Origin: CAYJLW01 sp964370965
Lineage (GTDB): Bacteria > Actinomycetota > Acidimicrobiia > UBA2766
Direction of reading: 5' to 3'
NCBI GenBank assembly: GCA_964370965.1
Contig: CAYJLW010000012.1
Location: forward strand, 15,263-79,262
DNA: 64,000 nt
Below, one piece after another: positions 7,759 to 16,208 of the stretch (position 1 is the stretch's first letter; each line of letters begins with the position of its first letter). A model generated the notes under the pieces. That model was not told where the DNA came from. It was given only the letters and a program-made list of their open reading frames with translations, and ran no database searches. A program made the position numbers and the translations under genes.

Positions 7759-8753
7759 TCCGCTCCGGGGACGCCGCAGCCCTCGACGCGCTGCTCGAGC
7801 CCGGTGTCGACGTGGGGCTCGCCTGTCACGTGAACCCCGACGGTGACGCGCTGGGGAGCATGCTCGCTGCGCGTCTCGCCCTCGTGCGCCGCGGTCACCC
7901 CGTGGCGGCGTCATTCCCCGCCCCCTTCAAGACGGCGGACATCTACCGATTCCTGCCCGGGATCGCCGAGGTCGTCCCGCCCGCGGCCTTCCCGGCGGCC
8001 CCGTCGGTGATGATGGTTTTCGACTGCGGGTCCCTCTCGCGACTGCACGAGCTCACGCCCGCGGCCGAGGCGGCCGGTGCCCTCGTCGTTCTTGACCACC
8101 ACGCCACGAACGAACGTTTCGGGAAGCTGAACTTCGTGCACCCGGAGGCGGCCGCCACCACACAGATCGTGTACTGGCTCATGCGCGAGCTCGGATGGGA
8201 GATCGACCGGGACGTCGCCACGTGTCTCTATGCCGGCCTCGCCATGGACACGGGGCGCTTCCAGTTCCCGAACACGAACGCAGACGTGTTCCGCCTCGCC
8301 GCTGAGCTCGCGGACACCGGCGTCGAGGTCGCCGCGGTGTCGCGGGCGATGTTCTCGGAGGTCTCGCTGGGCTACCTGAGGCTCCTCGCCCAGGTTCTGG
8401 AGCGCGCCGGCTTCGACGCCCACAGGCGCCTGGTCTGGACGTCAGTGACGCTCGCCGACCTGGATCGCCACGGGGTCGGCCCGGAGGAGACCGACGAGAT
8501 CGTCGACGTCCTCCGCGGGGCCAGGGAGGCCGACGTCGCCGCCGTCTTCAAGGAGGTCGCCGACCACGGGGTGCGGGTGAGCCTGCGCAGCCGGCCGGAG
8601 ATCGACGTCGGCGCCGTCGCTGCCGCCAACGGGGGCGGGGGCCATCGGAACGCCGCCGGGTTCGTCGCCGCATCCTTTGACGACGCGCTCGCCCGTGTGG
8701 TGGCCGGCATGGAGGGCCAGGGAGCCGTCGGAGACGGGGGGAACGGGCAGTGA
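7755..8753 (+). CDS. nrnA: DHH-DHHA1 phosphoesterase, NrnA-like (nanoRNA / pAp phosphatase)
   Basis: 332 residues. Members degrade 2-5 nt RNAs and cyclic-dinucleotide linear products (pApA, pGpG) and may dephosphorylate pAp. Motifs: HVNPDGDALGS near residue 25 (motif I), FDCG near 95 (motif II), DHH at 114-116 (motif III), and the substrate-binding GGGGHRNAAGF of the DHHA1 domain near residue 295. All metal ligands of the family are present. The GTG start overlaps the rbfA stop and the stop overlaps truB. Its place between rbfA and truB is typical for Actinobacteria and Firmicutes. Confidence 0.92.
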   Translation: MIRSGDAAALDALLEPGVDVGLACHVNPDGDALGSMLAARLALVRRGHPVAASFPAPFKTADIYRFLPGIAEVVPPAAFPAAPSVMMVFDCGSLSRLHELTPAAEAAGALVVLDHHATNERFGKLNFVHPEAAATTQIVYWLMRELGWEIDRDVATCLYAGLAMDTGRFQFPNTNADVFRLAAELADTGVEVAAVSRAMFSEVSLGYLRLLAQVLERAGFDAHRRLVWTSVTLADLDRHGVGPEETDEIVDVLRGAREADVAAVFKEVADHGVRVSLRSRPEIDVGAVAAANGGGGHRNAAGFVAASFDDALARVVAGMEGQGAVGDGGNGQ

Positions 8754-10759
8754 GCCGCCGGCGCACCGACGACCCCACTACGGCGGGTCTCCTCCGCATC
8801 GACAAGCCCCCGGGGCCTACGAGCCATGATGTCGTGGGCCGGGTCCGGCGGGCCCTGGGTGTGCGCAGGGTGGGCCATTCCGGCACGCTCGATCCGCCCG
8901 CGACGGGGCTCCTTCTGCTGGGGGTGGGCTGGGCCACGCGCCTCCTCCGCTTCACGGGAGAGCTTCCCAAGACCTATGTGGCCGAGGTCGTGTTCGGCGC
9001 CGAGACCACGACCCTCGACGCGACCGGCGAAGTCGTCGCCGAGGCCGCCATGGACTTCGACGAGGCGGCCCTGCGCGAAGCCCTCGCCCTTCTCACCGGT
9101 GACATCCTCCAGGTGCCTCCGATGGTGTCTGCCGTCAAGGTCGCCGGCGAGGCCCTCCACCACAAGGCCCGCCGGGGTGAGGAAGTCGAGAGGGAACCCC
9201 GGCCTGTCACCGTGCACGCCCTCGACCTGCTGGGTCTCGATGGGGGGCGGGCGACCCTCGAGGTGCGCTGTTCGGCCGGTACGTACGTGCGCACCCTGGC
9301 GTCGGACCTCGGGCGGTCCCTGGGCGGCTACGCCCACGTGGGCGAGCTGCGGCGCACGGCCGTGGGCCCGCACCGCGTGGAGGAGGCGTCCTCCCTCGAC
9401 GACGTCGACGACCGCGGAGCGGGGGCGCTGGCACCCCCGTCCGCCGTCATGGAAGGCTTCCCGGCGCTGCACGTGGACGCCGACACGGCGGTCGCCGTCT
9501 CCCGGGGCCGGCCCCTGCCCGCCGACCTGATGGCGGATCCCGGACCCACAGCGGTCCTGGATCCCGCCGGCAACCTCCTCGCCGTCTACGAGACCCAGGG
9601 GTCCACGGCCCGCCCGGCCTGCGTGGCCCCCCCGGAGTCGGTCCCCCGCTGCGCCGCGGGCTTGGCACGAGATCGGGTCCGTTCCGGAGGACGAAGGGTG
9701 CCCGAAGCAGTGGGGGCGGGCTCTGCCCGCCCGGAACAGCCGGGTGTCGAACGGCGCGGGGTGGGGGGGGTCAGCGGGGGGGACGGAGTCCCCGCGGCGA
9801 TGCAGGTCATCGAGCACCTGGAGGCGTGCCCGCGACCCCCGGCGGGATGCGTGGTGACGATCGGCAACTTCGACGGGGTCCACAAGGGCCACCGGGCGGT
9901 GATCGCCGATCTCCGCCGCGAGGCCCGGGCGATCGGAGCCGCCTCGGCTGTCGTGACCTTCGACCCCCACACCCTGGAGGTGATCCGCCCCGAGGTGGCG
10001 CCCAGGCTCCTGACCACAAGGGAGCGCAAGCTCGAGCTCCTTGCCGAGACGGGCATCGACTACGCCCTCGTGGTCACCTTCGACGACGTCCGGGCCGCCC
10101 AGCCCGCGGACGACTTCGTGCGCGAGGTGCTCGCCGGGTGCCTGCACGCCCGCCTGGTCATGGTCGGCGACGACTTCCGATTCGGCCATCGGGCGGCGGG
10201 CGACGTGCGCCTGCTCCGGGAGATGGGCGAGCGCCTCGGCTTCTCGGTCGCTCCGGTGGAGATCGTCATGGGTCCCGAGGGCCCCTACTCCTCGACGGCC
10301 ATCCGGCGCGCCGTGGACCGCGGCGACGTCGATGCGGCCACCGAGGCGCTCGGGCGGCCTCCGGAGGTTCGCGGCGAGGTCGTCCACGGGGACCACCTCG
10401 GACGCGGCCTCGGGTTCCCTACGGCCAACCTCGCCACGCCGACGCGGCTCTGCCTCCCGGCGGTGGGCGTGTACGCCGGGCGGGTCCGCCTTCCGGACGG
10501 GGAGGTCGACGACGCCGTGGTGAACGTGGGTTTCCGCCCCACCGTTCACCACGACAGCGAGGGGGGGGTCCGGCCCCTGGTGGAGGCCCATCTCCTGGGT
10601 TGGGCGGGGGACCTCTACGGGGCGGTCGTGGACGTCTCCTTCGTCGCCCGGATCCGCCCGGAGGAGCGCTTCGCCTCCCTCGACGACCTGAAGGCGCAGA
10701 TCGGGCTCGACGCCGTTCGGGCCAAGGAGATCCTCGCCGCCGGGAGCGCGCGATCGTGA
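8750..10759 (+). CDS. truB-ribF: TruB tRNA pseudouridine-55 synthase joined in one frame to RibF riboflavin kinase/FAD synthetase
   Basis: One uninterrupted frame of 669 residues. Residues 1-285 are TruB: LLRIDKPPGPTSHD, the catalytic GHSGTLDPPATG (Asp48), and SAGTYVRTLASDLG. Residues about 350-669 are RibF: the FAD synthetase part with TIGNFDGVHKGH and YSSTAIRRAV, then the riboflavin kinase part with GLGFPTANL. Both catalytic sets look intact. The 60-odd residues between them are low-complexity, rich in Gly, Arg, Pro and Ala, and contain a palindromic DNA repeat found again after dapB. truB and ribF are normally separate neighbours. RibF could also start at the ATG at 9800 (residue 351; GGAG about 12 nt upstream). 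I cannot tell a real fusion from a lost stop codon. Confidence 0.85.
   Translation: MSRRRTDDPTTAGLLRIDKPPGPTSHDVVGRVRRALGVRRVGHSGTLDPPATGLLLLGVGWATRLLRFTGELPKTYVAEVVFGAETTTLDATGEVVAEAAMDFDEAALREALALLTGDILQVPPMVSAVKVAGEALHHKARRGEEVEREPRPVTVHALDLLGLDGGRATLEVRCSAGTYVRTLASDLGRSLGGYAHVGELRRTAVGPHRVEEASSLDDVDDRGAGALAPPSAVMEGFPALHVDADTAVAVSRGRPLPADLMADPGPTAVLDPAGNLLAVYETQGSTARPACVAPPESVPRCAAGLARDRVRSGGRRVPEAVGAGSARPEQPGVERRGVGGVSGGDGVPAAMQVIEHLEACPRPPAGCVVTIGNFDGVHKGHRAVIADLRREARAIGAASAVVTFDPHTLEVIRPEVAPRLLTTRERKLELLAETGIDYALVVTFDDVRAAQPADDFVREVLAGCLHARLVMVGDDFRFGHRAAGDVRLLREMGERLGFSVAPVEIVMGPEGPYSSTAIRRAVDRGDVDAATEALGRPPEVRGEVVHGDHLGRGLGFPTANLATPTRLCLPAVGVYAGRVRLPDGEVDDAVVNVGFRPTVHHDSEGGVRPLVEAHLLGWAGDLYGAVVDVSFVARIRPEERFASLDDLKAQIGLDAVRAKEILAAGSARS
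9714..9740 (+). repeat. Dispersed palindromic repeat, copy 1 (inside the truB-ribF linker)
   Basis: An 8-bp perfect stem GGGCGGGC / GCCCGCCC with loop TCT, followed by GGAACAGC. The same 27 bp occur exactly, in reverse complement, at 17046-17072 after dapB. A hairpin of this sort is usually intergenic, so its presence in an open frame suggests that the linker was once a spacer. Confidence 0.8.
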
Positions 10760-10777
10760 GGAACCCGGAGGCCGTGA

Positions 10778-10783
10778 TAGGAT
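10778..10783 (+). promoter_or_regulatory. Candidate -10 element (TAGGAT) upstream of rpsO
   Basis: TAGGAT fits TANNNT and begins 47 nt before the TTG start of rpsO, in the short ribF-rpsO gap. It would give an mRNA with a leader of about 35 nt that carries the AAGGAG site. The -35 is poor. Confidence 0.3.
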
Positions 10784-10824
10784 CCCCGCATTCGGAGAAG
10801 GCAAGCACAAAGCAAGGAGCGTCC

Positions 10825-11082
10825 TTGCCGGACAAGACGGTCACCATCGAGCAACACCGGTTGCACGGCACCGACACAGGTAGTCCTGAGGTCCAGATCG
10901 CCATTCTGACGGAGCGCATCAAGCACCTGACGGAGCATCTGAGGTACCACAAGAAGGACCACCACAGTCGGCGCGGGCTGCTCATGCTCGTGGGCAAGCG
11001 CCGTCGTCTGCTCGACTACCTCATGCGGAACGACGTCGAGCGCTACCGGGCAATCCGGGACGAGCTCGGCCTGCGCCGATAG
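10825..11082 (+). CDS. rpsO: 30S ribosomal protein S15
   Basis: 85 residues (family 85-90). S15 is a primary 16S rRNA binder at helices 20-22. The helical protein shows HGTDTGSPEVQIAILTERI, the KKDHHSRRGLLMLVGKRRRLLDYL segment and the ending IRDELGLRR. The frame is open far upstream, but the start is set at TTG 10825, which has AAGGAG 5 nt ahead (10814-10819) and matches the length of the family. A 10-bp hairpin follows, then pnp, the usual rpsO-pnp order. Confidence 0.95.
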   Translation: MPDKTVTIEQHRLHGTDTGSPEVQIAILTERIKHLTEHLRYHKKDHHSRRGLLMLVGKRRRLLDYLMRNDVERYRAIRDELGLRR

Positions 11083-11092
11083 CGCAGCTTCT

Positions 11093-11118
11093 GAGAGGCC
11101 CCGTCGGGGCCTCTCTTC
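11093..11118 (+). terminator. Hairpin between rpsO and pnp
   Basis: A 10-bp perfect stem GAGAGGCCCC / GGGGCCTCTC with loop GTC is followed by TTCGTT. It could end rpsO transcripts, act as an RNA-processing site, or form part of the pnp leader. Pnp leaders are often autoregulated, and a conserved Actino-pnp RNA motif has been described upstream of actinobacterial pnp genes; I did not test that match. Confidence 0.65.
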
Positions 11119-11176
11119 GTTGAGGGGGGAACGCTCCACGCTCTTTCTCCGTGTGTGCGAGAGGAGACGTGTGAAC

Positions 11177-13741
11177 ATGCAAGGCGCCATCAGGGCGGAG
11201 GGTCCCGTCGGGACCGCAAACTGGGTGTTGGAGACAGGCAAGCTGGCGAAGCTCGCAGACGGGGCGGTGGTCGTGACCCTGGGGGACACCCAGGTCCTCT
11301 GCACGGCGGTCGCGAGCCGTTCGGCGCGCGAAGGTCAGGATTTCTTCCCCCTCACCGTCGACGTCGAGGAGCGGATGTACGCCGTGGGCAAGATCCCCGG
11401 CTCGTTCTTCCGCCGGGAGGGTCGGCCCACGGAACAGGCCATCCTCACCTGCCGTCTCACGGACCGGCCCCTGAGGCCGTCGTTCCCGAAGGGGTTCCGC
11501 AACGAGGTGCAGGTCATCTCCACGATCCTCGCTGCTGACCAGGAGAACCCCCACGACGTCGTCTCGATCAACGGGGCCTCGGCGGCGCTCATGCTGTCCG
11601 GCATGCCGTTCGACGGCCCGATCGGGGCCGTGCGCATGGGTCTGCGCGACGGTGAGTGGCACACCAACCCGACCTTCGAGGAGTCCGCCGCCGGCGTCTT
11701 CGACCTCATCGTCGCCGGCCGGCGCAACGAAGCCGGCGAGATAGACATCATGATGGTCGAGGCGGGCGCCACCGTGGGCGTCTGGGAGCACGTAGAAGGC
11801 GGCCAGGCCGCCCCCACCGAGGAGCGCGTGGCCGCCGGCCTCGAAGCCGCCAAGGAGGGGATCTCCCAGCTCATCGACCTCCAGCTCCGACTAAAGGAGC
11901 AGGTCCACGTCGAGCCGCTCGCCTACAAGGTCCTCGCCGACTACACCGAGGAGATGTCCGCCCGCGTGGAGGCGATCGCCACGGACGGCCTCCGTGAGAT
12001 CATCGCCACCGCCGACAAGCAGGAGCGCCAGACGGCCGAGGACGCCCTGCGCACGTTCGTCCTCGAGCAGCTCGCCGAGGAGTTCCCCGGCGAGGAGAAG
12101 GCGGTCAAGGAGGCCCTCCGGGCCCTCCAGAAGAAGATGATCCGCCGCCGCATCCTCGACGAAGGCCTCCGGATCGACGGCCGCTCCACGACGGACATCC
12201 GTCCCCTGAACGCCGAGGCCGGTTTCGTCCCCGGCGTGCACGGTTCCGGTCTCTTCGAGCGGGGCGAGACCCAGGTGCTGAACGTCGCCACGCTCGGCAT
12301 GCTCCGTCTCGCCCAGACCCTCGACACCATCGGGGTGGACGACTCGAAGCGCTACATGCACAACTACAACTTCCCCCCCTTCTCCGTCGGTGAGACGGGG
12401 CGGGTGGGGACCCCGAAGCGCCGGGAGGTCGGCCACGGCGCCCTCGCCGAGCGGGCCCTGCTCCCCATGATCCCCGACGAGGAGGAGTTCCCCTACGCCC
12501 TCCGCCTCGTCTCGGAGGTCCTGAGCTCGAACGGGTCGACGTCGATGGCGTCGGTGTGCGCGTCGACGCTCTCTCTCATGGACGCCGGTGTGCCCATCAA
12601 GGCGCCTGTGGCCGGCATCGCCATGGGGCTCGTCGCCGAGAACGGCCGCTTCCAGACGCTCACCGACATCCTCGGTGCCGAGGACGCCTTTGGTGACATG
12701 GACTTCAAGGTGGCGGGCACGGGCGAGTTCATCACCGCCCTGCAGCTCGACACCAAGATCAAGGGCCTCCCCGCCGAGGTCCTCGCCGGCGCCCTGGCGC
12801 AGGCGAAGGAGGCGCGCCTCGCCATCCTCGAAGTCATCCGGGAGGCGCTGCCGGCGCCCCGCGAGGAGGTCGCCCCCACGGCGCCCCGGATCACGTCCAT
12901 CAAGGTGCCCATCGACAAGATCGGCGAGGTCATCGGCCCCAAGGGCAAGGTCATCAAGGACATCCAGGCTGAGACCGGCGCCCAGATCGACGTGGAGGAC
13001 GACGGCACGATCCGGGTGGGTGCCACCGACGCCGACGCCGTCCGCCAGGCGCTGGAGTGGATCGAGGCCATCGCCAACCCGCCCCAGCCCGAGATCGACA
13101 CGGAGTACACGGGCAAGGTGGTGAGCATCACCAAGTTCGGCGCCTTCGTGAACATCCTTCCCGGTCGCGACGGGCTGGTGCACATCTCCAAGCTCGGGGG
13201 GGGCCGCCGCCTCGACCGGGTCGAGGACGTCCTCGACATTGGCGACGAGATGGTCGTGCGGGTCGAGGAGATCGACTCCCAGGGTCGTGTGAACCTCACG
13301 CCCGTCTCCGGCCCCGAGGGCTCCGTGGGGCCGGCATCCGCCGGCGGGGCGCCTCCAGAGGGCCGCCGCCGTGAGGGTGGTGGCCGTGAGGGTGGTGGCC
13401 GTGAGGGTGGTGGCCGTGAGGGTGGTGGCCGCCGTGAGGAGGGTGGCCGTCGTGAGGAGGGTCGCCGCCGTGAGGGTGGTGGCCGTGAGGGTGGTGGCCG
13501 CCGTGACGAGGGTCGCCGCCGCGAGGGTGGTGGCCGCCGTGAGGAGGGTCGCCGCCGTGAGGGTGGTGGCCGCCGTGACGAGGGCGGACGCCGCGAGGGC
13601 GGGGGCCGGGAACGCGACCGTGGTGACCGGGGGGGCCGCAGCGACCAGGGCGGCGACCGCCGCGACCAGGGCGGTGGCGACGGGGGCCAGCAGCGTGAAG
13701 TCGTCTCCTTCGAGGACGAGTTCGAGCGCCAGAACGACTGA
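11177..13741 (+). CDS. pnp: Polyribonucleotide nucleotidyltransferase (PNPase) with a long RGG-like tail
   Basis: 854 residues; most PNPases have 700-750. It degrades RNA 3' to 5' with phosphate. Order: first RNase PH domain (about 8-230), helical domain (240-325), second RNase PH domain (330-560, with FPPFSVGETGRVGTPKRREVGHGALAERALLPMIP-type core), KH (about 570-630, IGPKGKVIKDIQ), S1 (about 640-715, GKVVSITKFGAFVNILPG). From about 725 to 845 the protein is almost only Arg, Gly and Glu in RREGGG-like repeats, ending in a short acidic tip. Such tails bind RNA in helicases and RNase E; that role here is inferred. The ATG 11177 has GGAG 10 nt upstream; GTG 11171 is an alternative. Confidence 0.94.
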   Translation: MQGAIRAEGPVGTANWVLETGKLAKLADGAVVVTLGDTQVLCTAVASRSAREGQDFFPLTVDVEERMYAVGKIPGSFFRREGRPTEQAILTCRLTDRPLRPSFPKGFRNEVQVISTILAADQENPHDVVSINGASAALMLSGMPFDGPIGAVRMGLRDGEWHTNPTFEESAAGVFDLIVAGRRNEAGEIDIMMVEAGATVGVWEHVEGGQAAPTEERVAAGLEAAKEGISQLIDLQLRLKEQVHVEPLAYKVLADYTEEMSARVEAIATDGLREIIATADKQERQTAEDALRTFVLEQLAEEFPGEEKAVKEALRALQKKMIRRRILDEGLRIDGRSTTDIRPLNAEAGFVPGVHGSGLFERGETQVLNVATLGMLRLAQTLDTIGVDDSKRYMHNYNFPPFSVGETGRVGTPKRREVGHGALAERALLPMIPDEEEFPYALRLVSEVLSSNGSTSMASVCASTLSLMDAGVPIKAPVAGIAMGLVAENGRFQTLTDILGAEDAFGDMDFKVAGTGEFITALQLDTKIKGLPAEVLAGALAQAKEARLAILEVIREALPAPREEVAPTAPRITSIKVPIDKIGEVIGPKGKVIKDIQAETGAQIDVEDDGTIRVGATDADAVRQALEWIEAIANPPQPEIDTEYTGKVVSITKFGAFVNILPGRDGLVHISKLGGGRRLDRVEDVLDIGDEMVVRVEEIDSQGRVNLTPVSGPEGSVGPASAGGAPPEGRRREGGGREGGGREGGGREGGGRREEGGRREEGRRREGGGREGGGRRDEGRRREGGGRREEGRRREGGGRRDEGGRREGGGRERDRGDRGGRSDQGGDRRDQGGGDGGQQREVVSFEDEFERQND
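13363..13660 (+). repeat. Tandem 15-bp-type repeats encoding the RGG-like tail of PNPase
   Basis: Units of the form CGTGAGGGTGGTGGC (Arg-Glu-Gly-Gly-Gly) and variants with GAGGAG or GACGAG follow one another about 20 times. At the 5' end several copies are identical at DNA level, suggesting recent slippage or duplication; later copies diverge. Short-read assembly may have miscounted the identical units. Confidence 0.85.
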
Positions 13742-13762
13742 CCTCGTCCGGGCACCCGGCGT

Positions 13763-13915
13763 GGGGGGGGGGGGGGGGGGGGGGCGCGCGGCGGGGCCCC
13801 CCCCCCCGCCCGCCGGCGCCCCCGCCAGGCCGGACGGGGCGGGNNNNNNNNNNCCGTCCCCGCGCCGGGCCCCGGGGGGGGGGTACCGGGTGCCCCCCCC
13901 CGCTCCCCGGGCAGC
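13763..13915. other. Low-complexity G/C homopolymers around a 10-N gap
   Basis: A run of 22 G (13763-13784), runs of C, then Ns at 13844-13853 and further G/C runs. The pattern resembles low-quality contig ends joined by a scaffolder. No gene can be supported from 13742 to 14008, and the bases here should not be trusted. Confidence 0.8.
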
Positions 13916-14008
13916 GGTCACGCTCGCGGCCGCGAAACGGATGCTGCTGTCCCGGGACGTCGGGACGGCGACGTCGTTTCGGCGTCCCGCGCAAGGACCC
14001 GAGTCGTC

Positions 14009-14785
14009 CTACCCGCCCCTGAGGGCATCGATGAGGGCGGCGGTCTCAGGGAGCGTTGTCGTCCAGGCCTGGGCGGTGGCCTCGGCCTCGAGCACGGTGG
14101 CGAAGTCCGCGGCTGCTGCGAGGCGGAGCGTCTCCTTTACGCGCCGGGTGACCCCGGCCGGGGCACCCGCAGCGCGGGCGGCGAGTTCTCGCGCCCGGTC
14201 GAGTAGTTCGGAGTCGGGCACGCATGCGTACACGAGGCCGGCGCGCTCGGCCGCATGCCCGTCAGGCGTCTCGCCGAAGAGCGTCATCGCGGCGGCCACC
14301 TCGGGGCCGGCCACCGCAGTGAGCATGTGGGTGTTGCCGCCGCCGGGGTGGAGGCCGATGCGGAGGAAGCCCGAGATGAAGAGCGCGGACTCGGCGGCGA
14401 CGCGGAGGTCGGCGGCGAGGGCGAGGTTGAGGCCGGCGCCCACGGCAGCGCCGTTCACCGCAGCGATCGTGGGGGTGCGCATGGCCCGGAGGGCGAGGAA
14501 GGGGTCGTACAGGTGTCGCAGGAGGCCCCGGCGGTGCTCCAGCGCGGCGGCCGCGTCGCCGGCCACGGCGGCGTCGAGGAGCGACCCGAGGTTCGCCCCC
14601 GCACAGAAGCCCTTGCCTGCTCCCGTGACGACGACCGATCCGACGCCGCTGTCGGCATCGAGACGGCGGAACTCGTCGGCGAGGGCGAGGGCGAACTCGG
14701 CGTCGAGGGCGTTGCGTCTCTCCGGGTCGTTCAGCGTGACGACGGCCACGCCGCCGTCCTTCTCGGTGCAAACACGTGGATCCAT
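14009..14785 (-). CDS. Enoyl-CoA hydratase/isomerase (crotonase) family protein
   Basis: 258 residues, full length for a crotonase-fold protein. It shows the oxyanion-hole motifs GKGFCAGANLG (near 60) and NGAAVGAGLNLALAADLR (near 110), and the CoA-binding layout. By eye, the two positions that hold the catalytic glutamates in true hydratases (before GLHPGGG, and in the following helix) are Phe and Ala, so this may be an isomerase, another crotonase-type enzyme or an inactive relative rather than a beta-oxidation hydratase. It stands alone on the minus strand. The stop lies close to the unreliable sequence after pnp, but the gene itself is intact. Confidence 0.8.
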   Translation of the reverse strand: MDPRVCTEKDGGVAVVTLNDPERRNALDAEFALALADEFRRLDADSGVGSVVVTGAGKGFCAGANLGSLLDAAVAGDAAAALEHRRGLLRHLYDPFLALRAMRTPTIAAVNGAAVGAGLNLALAADLRVAAESALFISGFLRIGLHPGGGNTHMLTAVAGPEVAAAMTLFGETPDGHAAERAGLVYACVPDSELLDRARELAARAAGAPAGVTRRVKETLRLAAAADFATVLEAEATAQAWTTTLPETAALIDALRGG

Positions 14786-14801
14786 GGGGGATTTCTAGCG
14801 G

Positions 14802-14835
14802 AAGGGGGGCTTCGCCCCTCCTCCGGCTTCCCGAG
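14802..14835. repeat. Intergenic hairpin repeat, family B copy 1
   Basis: GGAAGGGGGGCTTCGCCCC followed by TCCTCCGGCTTCCC: an inner GGGG/CCCC hairpin with loop CTTCG inside an outer GGAAG/CTTCC pairing. A related arrangement (CGGAAGGGGG...CCCCCTCCGGCT) follows dapB at 16983-17017. It lies between the divergent crotonase and M16 genes, so it is not a simple terminator. Confidence 0.5.
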
Positions 14836-14949
14836 CCTCGCGCCACCCGCCTGGAGACGCGGCCCGGGCCGGTGCGGGCGGGGTGGGGGGGTCCCCGCCG
14901 GCAAGCGGAGCACCGCCAGGTGCGGAACAATGACGCGCAAAGCCTCCGA

Positions 14950-14955
14950 TAGGCT
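14950..14955 (+). promoter_or_regulatory. -10 element (TAGGCT) for the M16 peptidase-dapB operon
   Basis: TAGGCT ends 8 nt before the ATG at 14964. No Shine-Dalgarno sequence is seen before this ATG, so the mRNA is probably leaderless. Confidence 0.4.
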
Positions 14956-14963
14956 CCCGGACG

Positions 14964-16208
14964 ATGATCACGAAGACGCTGCTCCCCAACGGCCTCCGCA
15001 TCGTCCTGGAACCCGTCCCCGGCGTGCGTTCCGTGGCCGTCGGGGTCTGGGTGGACGCCGGCAGCCGGGACGAGGCCGAGGGCACCTACGGCGCCAGCCA
15101 CTTCCTGGAGCACCTCCTGTTCAAGGGCACGGAGAAGTGGTCGGCACGGGCGATCGCCGAGTCGCTCGACGCAGTCGGCGGTGACTTCAACGCCTTCACA
15201 GGGAAGGAGCAGACGGCGTTCTACGTCCGCACGCTCGACGACGACGTCCCTTTGGGCATGGACATCCTCGCCGACATCACGCAGCGACCGGCGTTCCGGC
15301 CCGACGAGGTCGAGTCCGAGCGCAACGTCGTCGTGGAAGAGATCAACATGTACGAGGACTCCCCCGACGAGCTCGTCCACGACGTCTTCGGCGAGGCCGT
15401 TCTCCCCGGACATCCTCTCGGGCGGCCCATCGTGGGCTCCCGGGAGTCGATCACCGCCATGGCGAGGGGAGCGATCGCCGAGTACTTCGCCACCCGCTAC
15501 CGTCCCGACCGCACCGTGGTCGCCGCCGCCGGCAACATCGACCCCGGCCGCTTCGCCAACGAGGTCGCCGCACACTGGGGAGACCTCGCCGGGAGGGCGC
15601 CGGAGCGCGACGTCCACTCGCCGGATGCCGCCGTGGCCCGTCGCATCGACGAGAAGCCCACGGAGCAGGCCCACGTGGTGGTGGGCACCCGCACGATGGC
15701 CCGCGACGACGCGCGGCGCCACGCCCTCACCGTCCTCAACCACGTGTTCGGGGGCGGCATGTCGAGCCGCCTCTTCCAGGAGGTGAGGGAGAAACGCGGA
15801 CTCGCCTACTCCGTGTACTCCTACCGCTCCCTCTACCAGGAGACGGGCCTCTTCGCCGTCTACGCCGGCACCGCTCCCGGCCGGGCGGAAGAGACGCTCG
15901 ACGTCGTCCTGGGCGAGATCGGCCGCCTCGCAGCGGGCATCACCCCCGCCGAGCTCGCCGCCGCCAAGGGGCACGTGCGGGGCGCGCTCGCCCTCTCCCA
16001 GGAGGACACGCTGAGCCGCATGTCCCGGATCGGGCGCGCCGAGCTCACGCTGGGAGTGGTGCCGGAGATCGACGACCTCGTGGCCGAGATCGACGCTGTC
16101 ACCCTTGACGACGTGAACGTCCTCGCCGCCGAGCTCGCCGCGTCGCCGCGGACGCTGACGGTGATAGGGCCGTTCCCGGCCGGTGCCTTCGCCGAGGCCG
16201 CGACCTGA
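14964..16208 (+). CDS. M16 family zinc metallopeptidase (processing-peptidase-like)
   Basis: 414 residues, the one-subunit size of bacterial M16B peptidases. The inverted zinc motif HFLEH is at 46-50, with the downstream Glu in the ERNVVVEEINMYEDSP segment near 125. The second half has the GGGMSSRLFQEVREKRGLAYSV motif near 270, the family's substrate-holding loop, so both halves of the clam-shell are present. It has no signal peptide and is probably cytosolic. Genes of this type lie next to pnp and dapB in many Actinobacteria and Firmicutes; the substrate is unknown. The stop overlaps the dapB start by 1 bp. Confidence 0.92.
   Translation: MITKTLLPNGLRIVLEPVPGVRSVAVGVWVDAGSRDEAEGTYGASHFLEHLLFKGTEKWSARAIAESLDAVGGDFNAFTGKEQTAFYVRTLDDDVPLGMDILADITQRPAFRPDEVESERNVVVEEINMYEDSPDELVHDVFGEAVLPGHPLGRPIVGSRESITAMARGAIAEYFATRYRPDRTVVAAAGNIDPGRFANEVAAHWGDLAGRAPERDVHSPDAAVARRIDEKPTEQAHVVVGTRTMARDDARRHALTVLNHVFGGGMSSRLFQEVREKRGLAYSVYSYRSLYQETGLFAVYAGTAPGRAEETLDVVLGEIGRLAAGITPAELAAAKGHVRGALALSQEDTLSRMSRIGRAELTLGVVPEIDDLVAEIDAVTLDDVNVLAAELAASPRTLTVIGPFPAGAFAEAAT

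Noticed and set aside
8372..10810. Minus-strand frame of 812 codons over truB-ribF
   Set aside because: Shadow frame. Its openness means that the absence of stops alone is weak evidence for the TruB-RibF fusion, which I base on intact domains in one frame.
11891..13921. Long minus-strand frame over pnp
   Set aside because: Shadow of pnp; it runs through the RGG-tail repeats and the N gap and has no recognisable domain.
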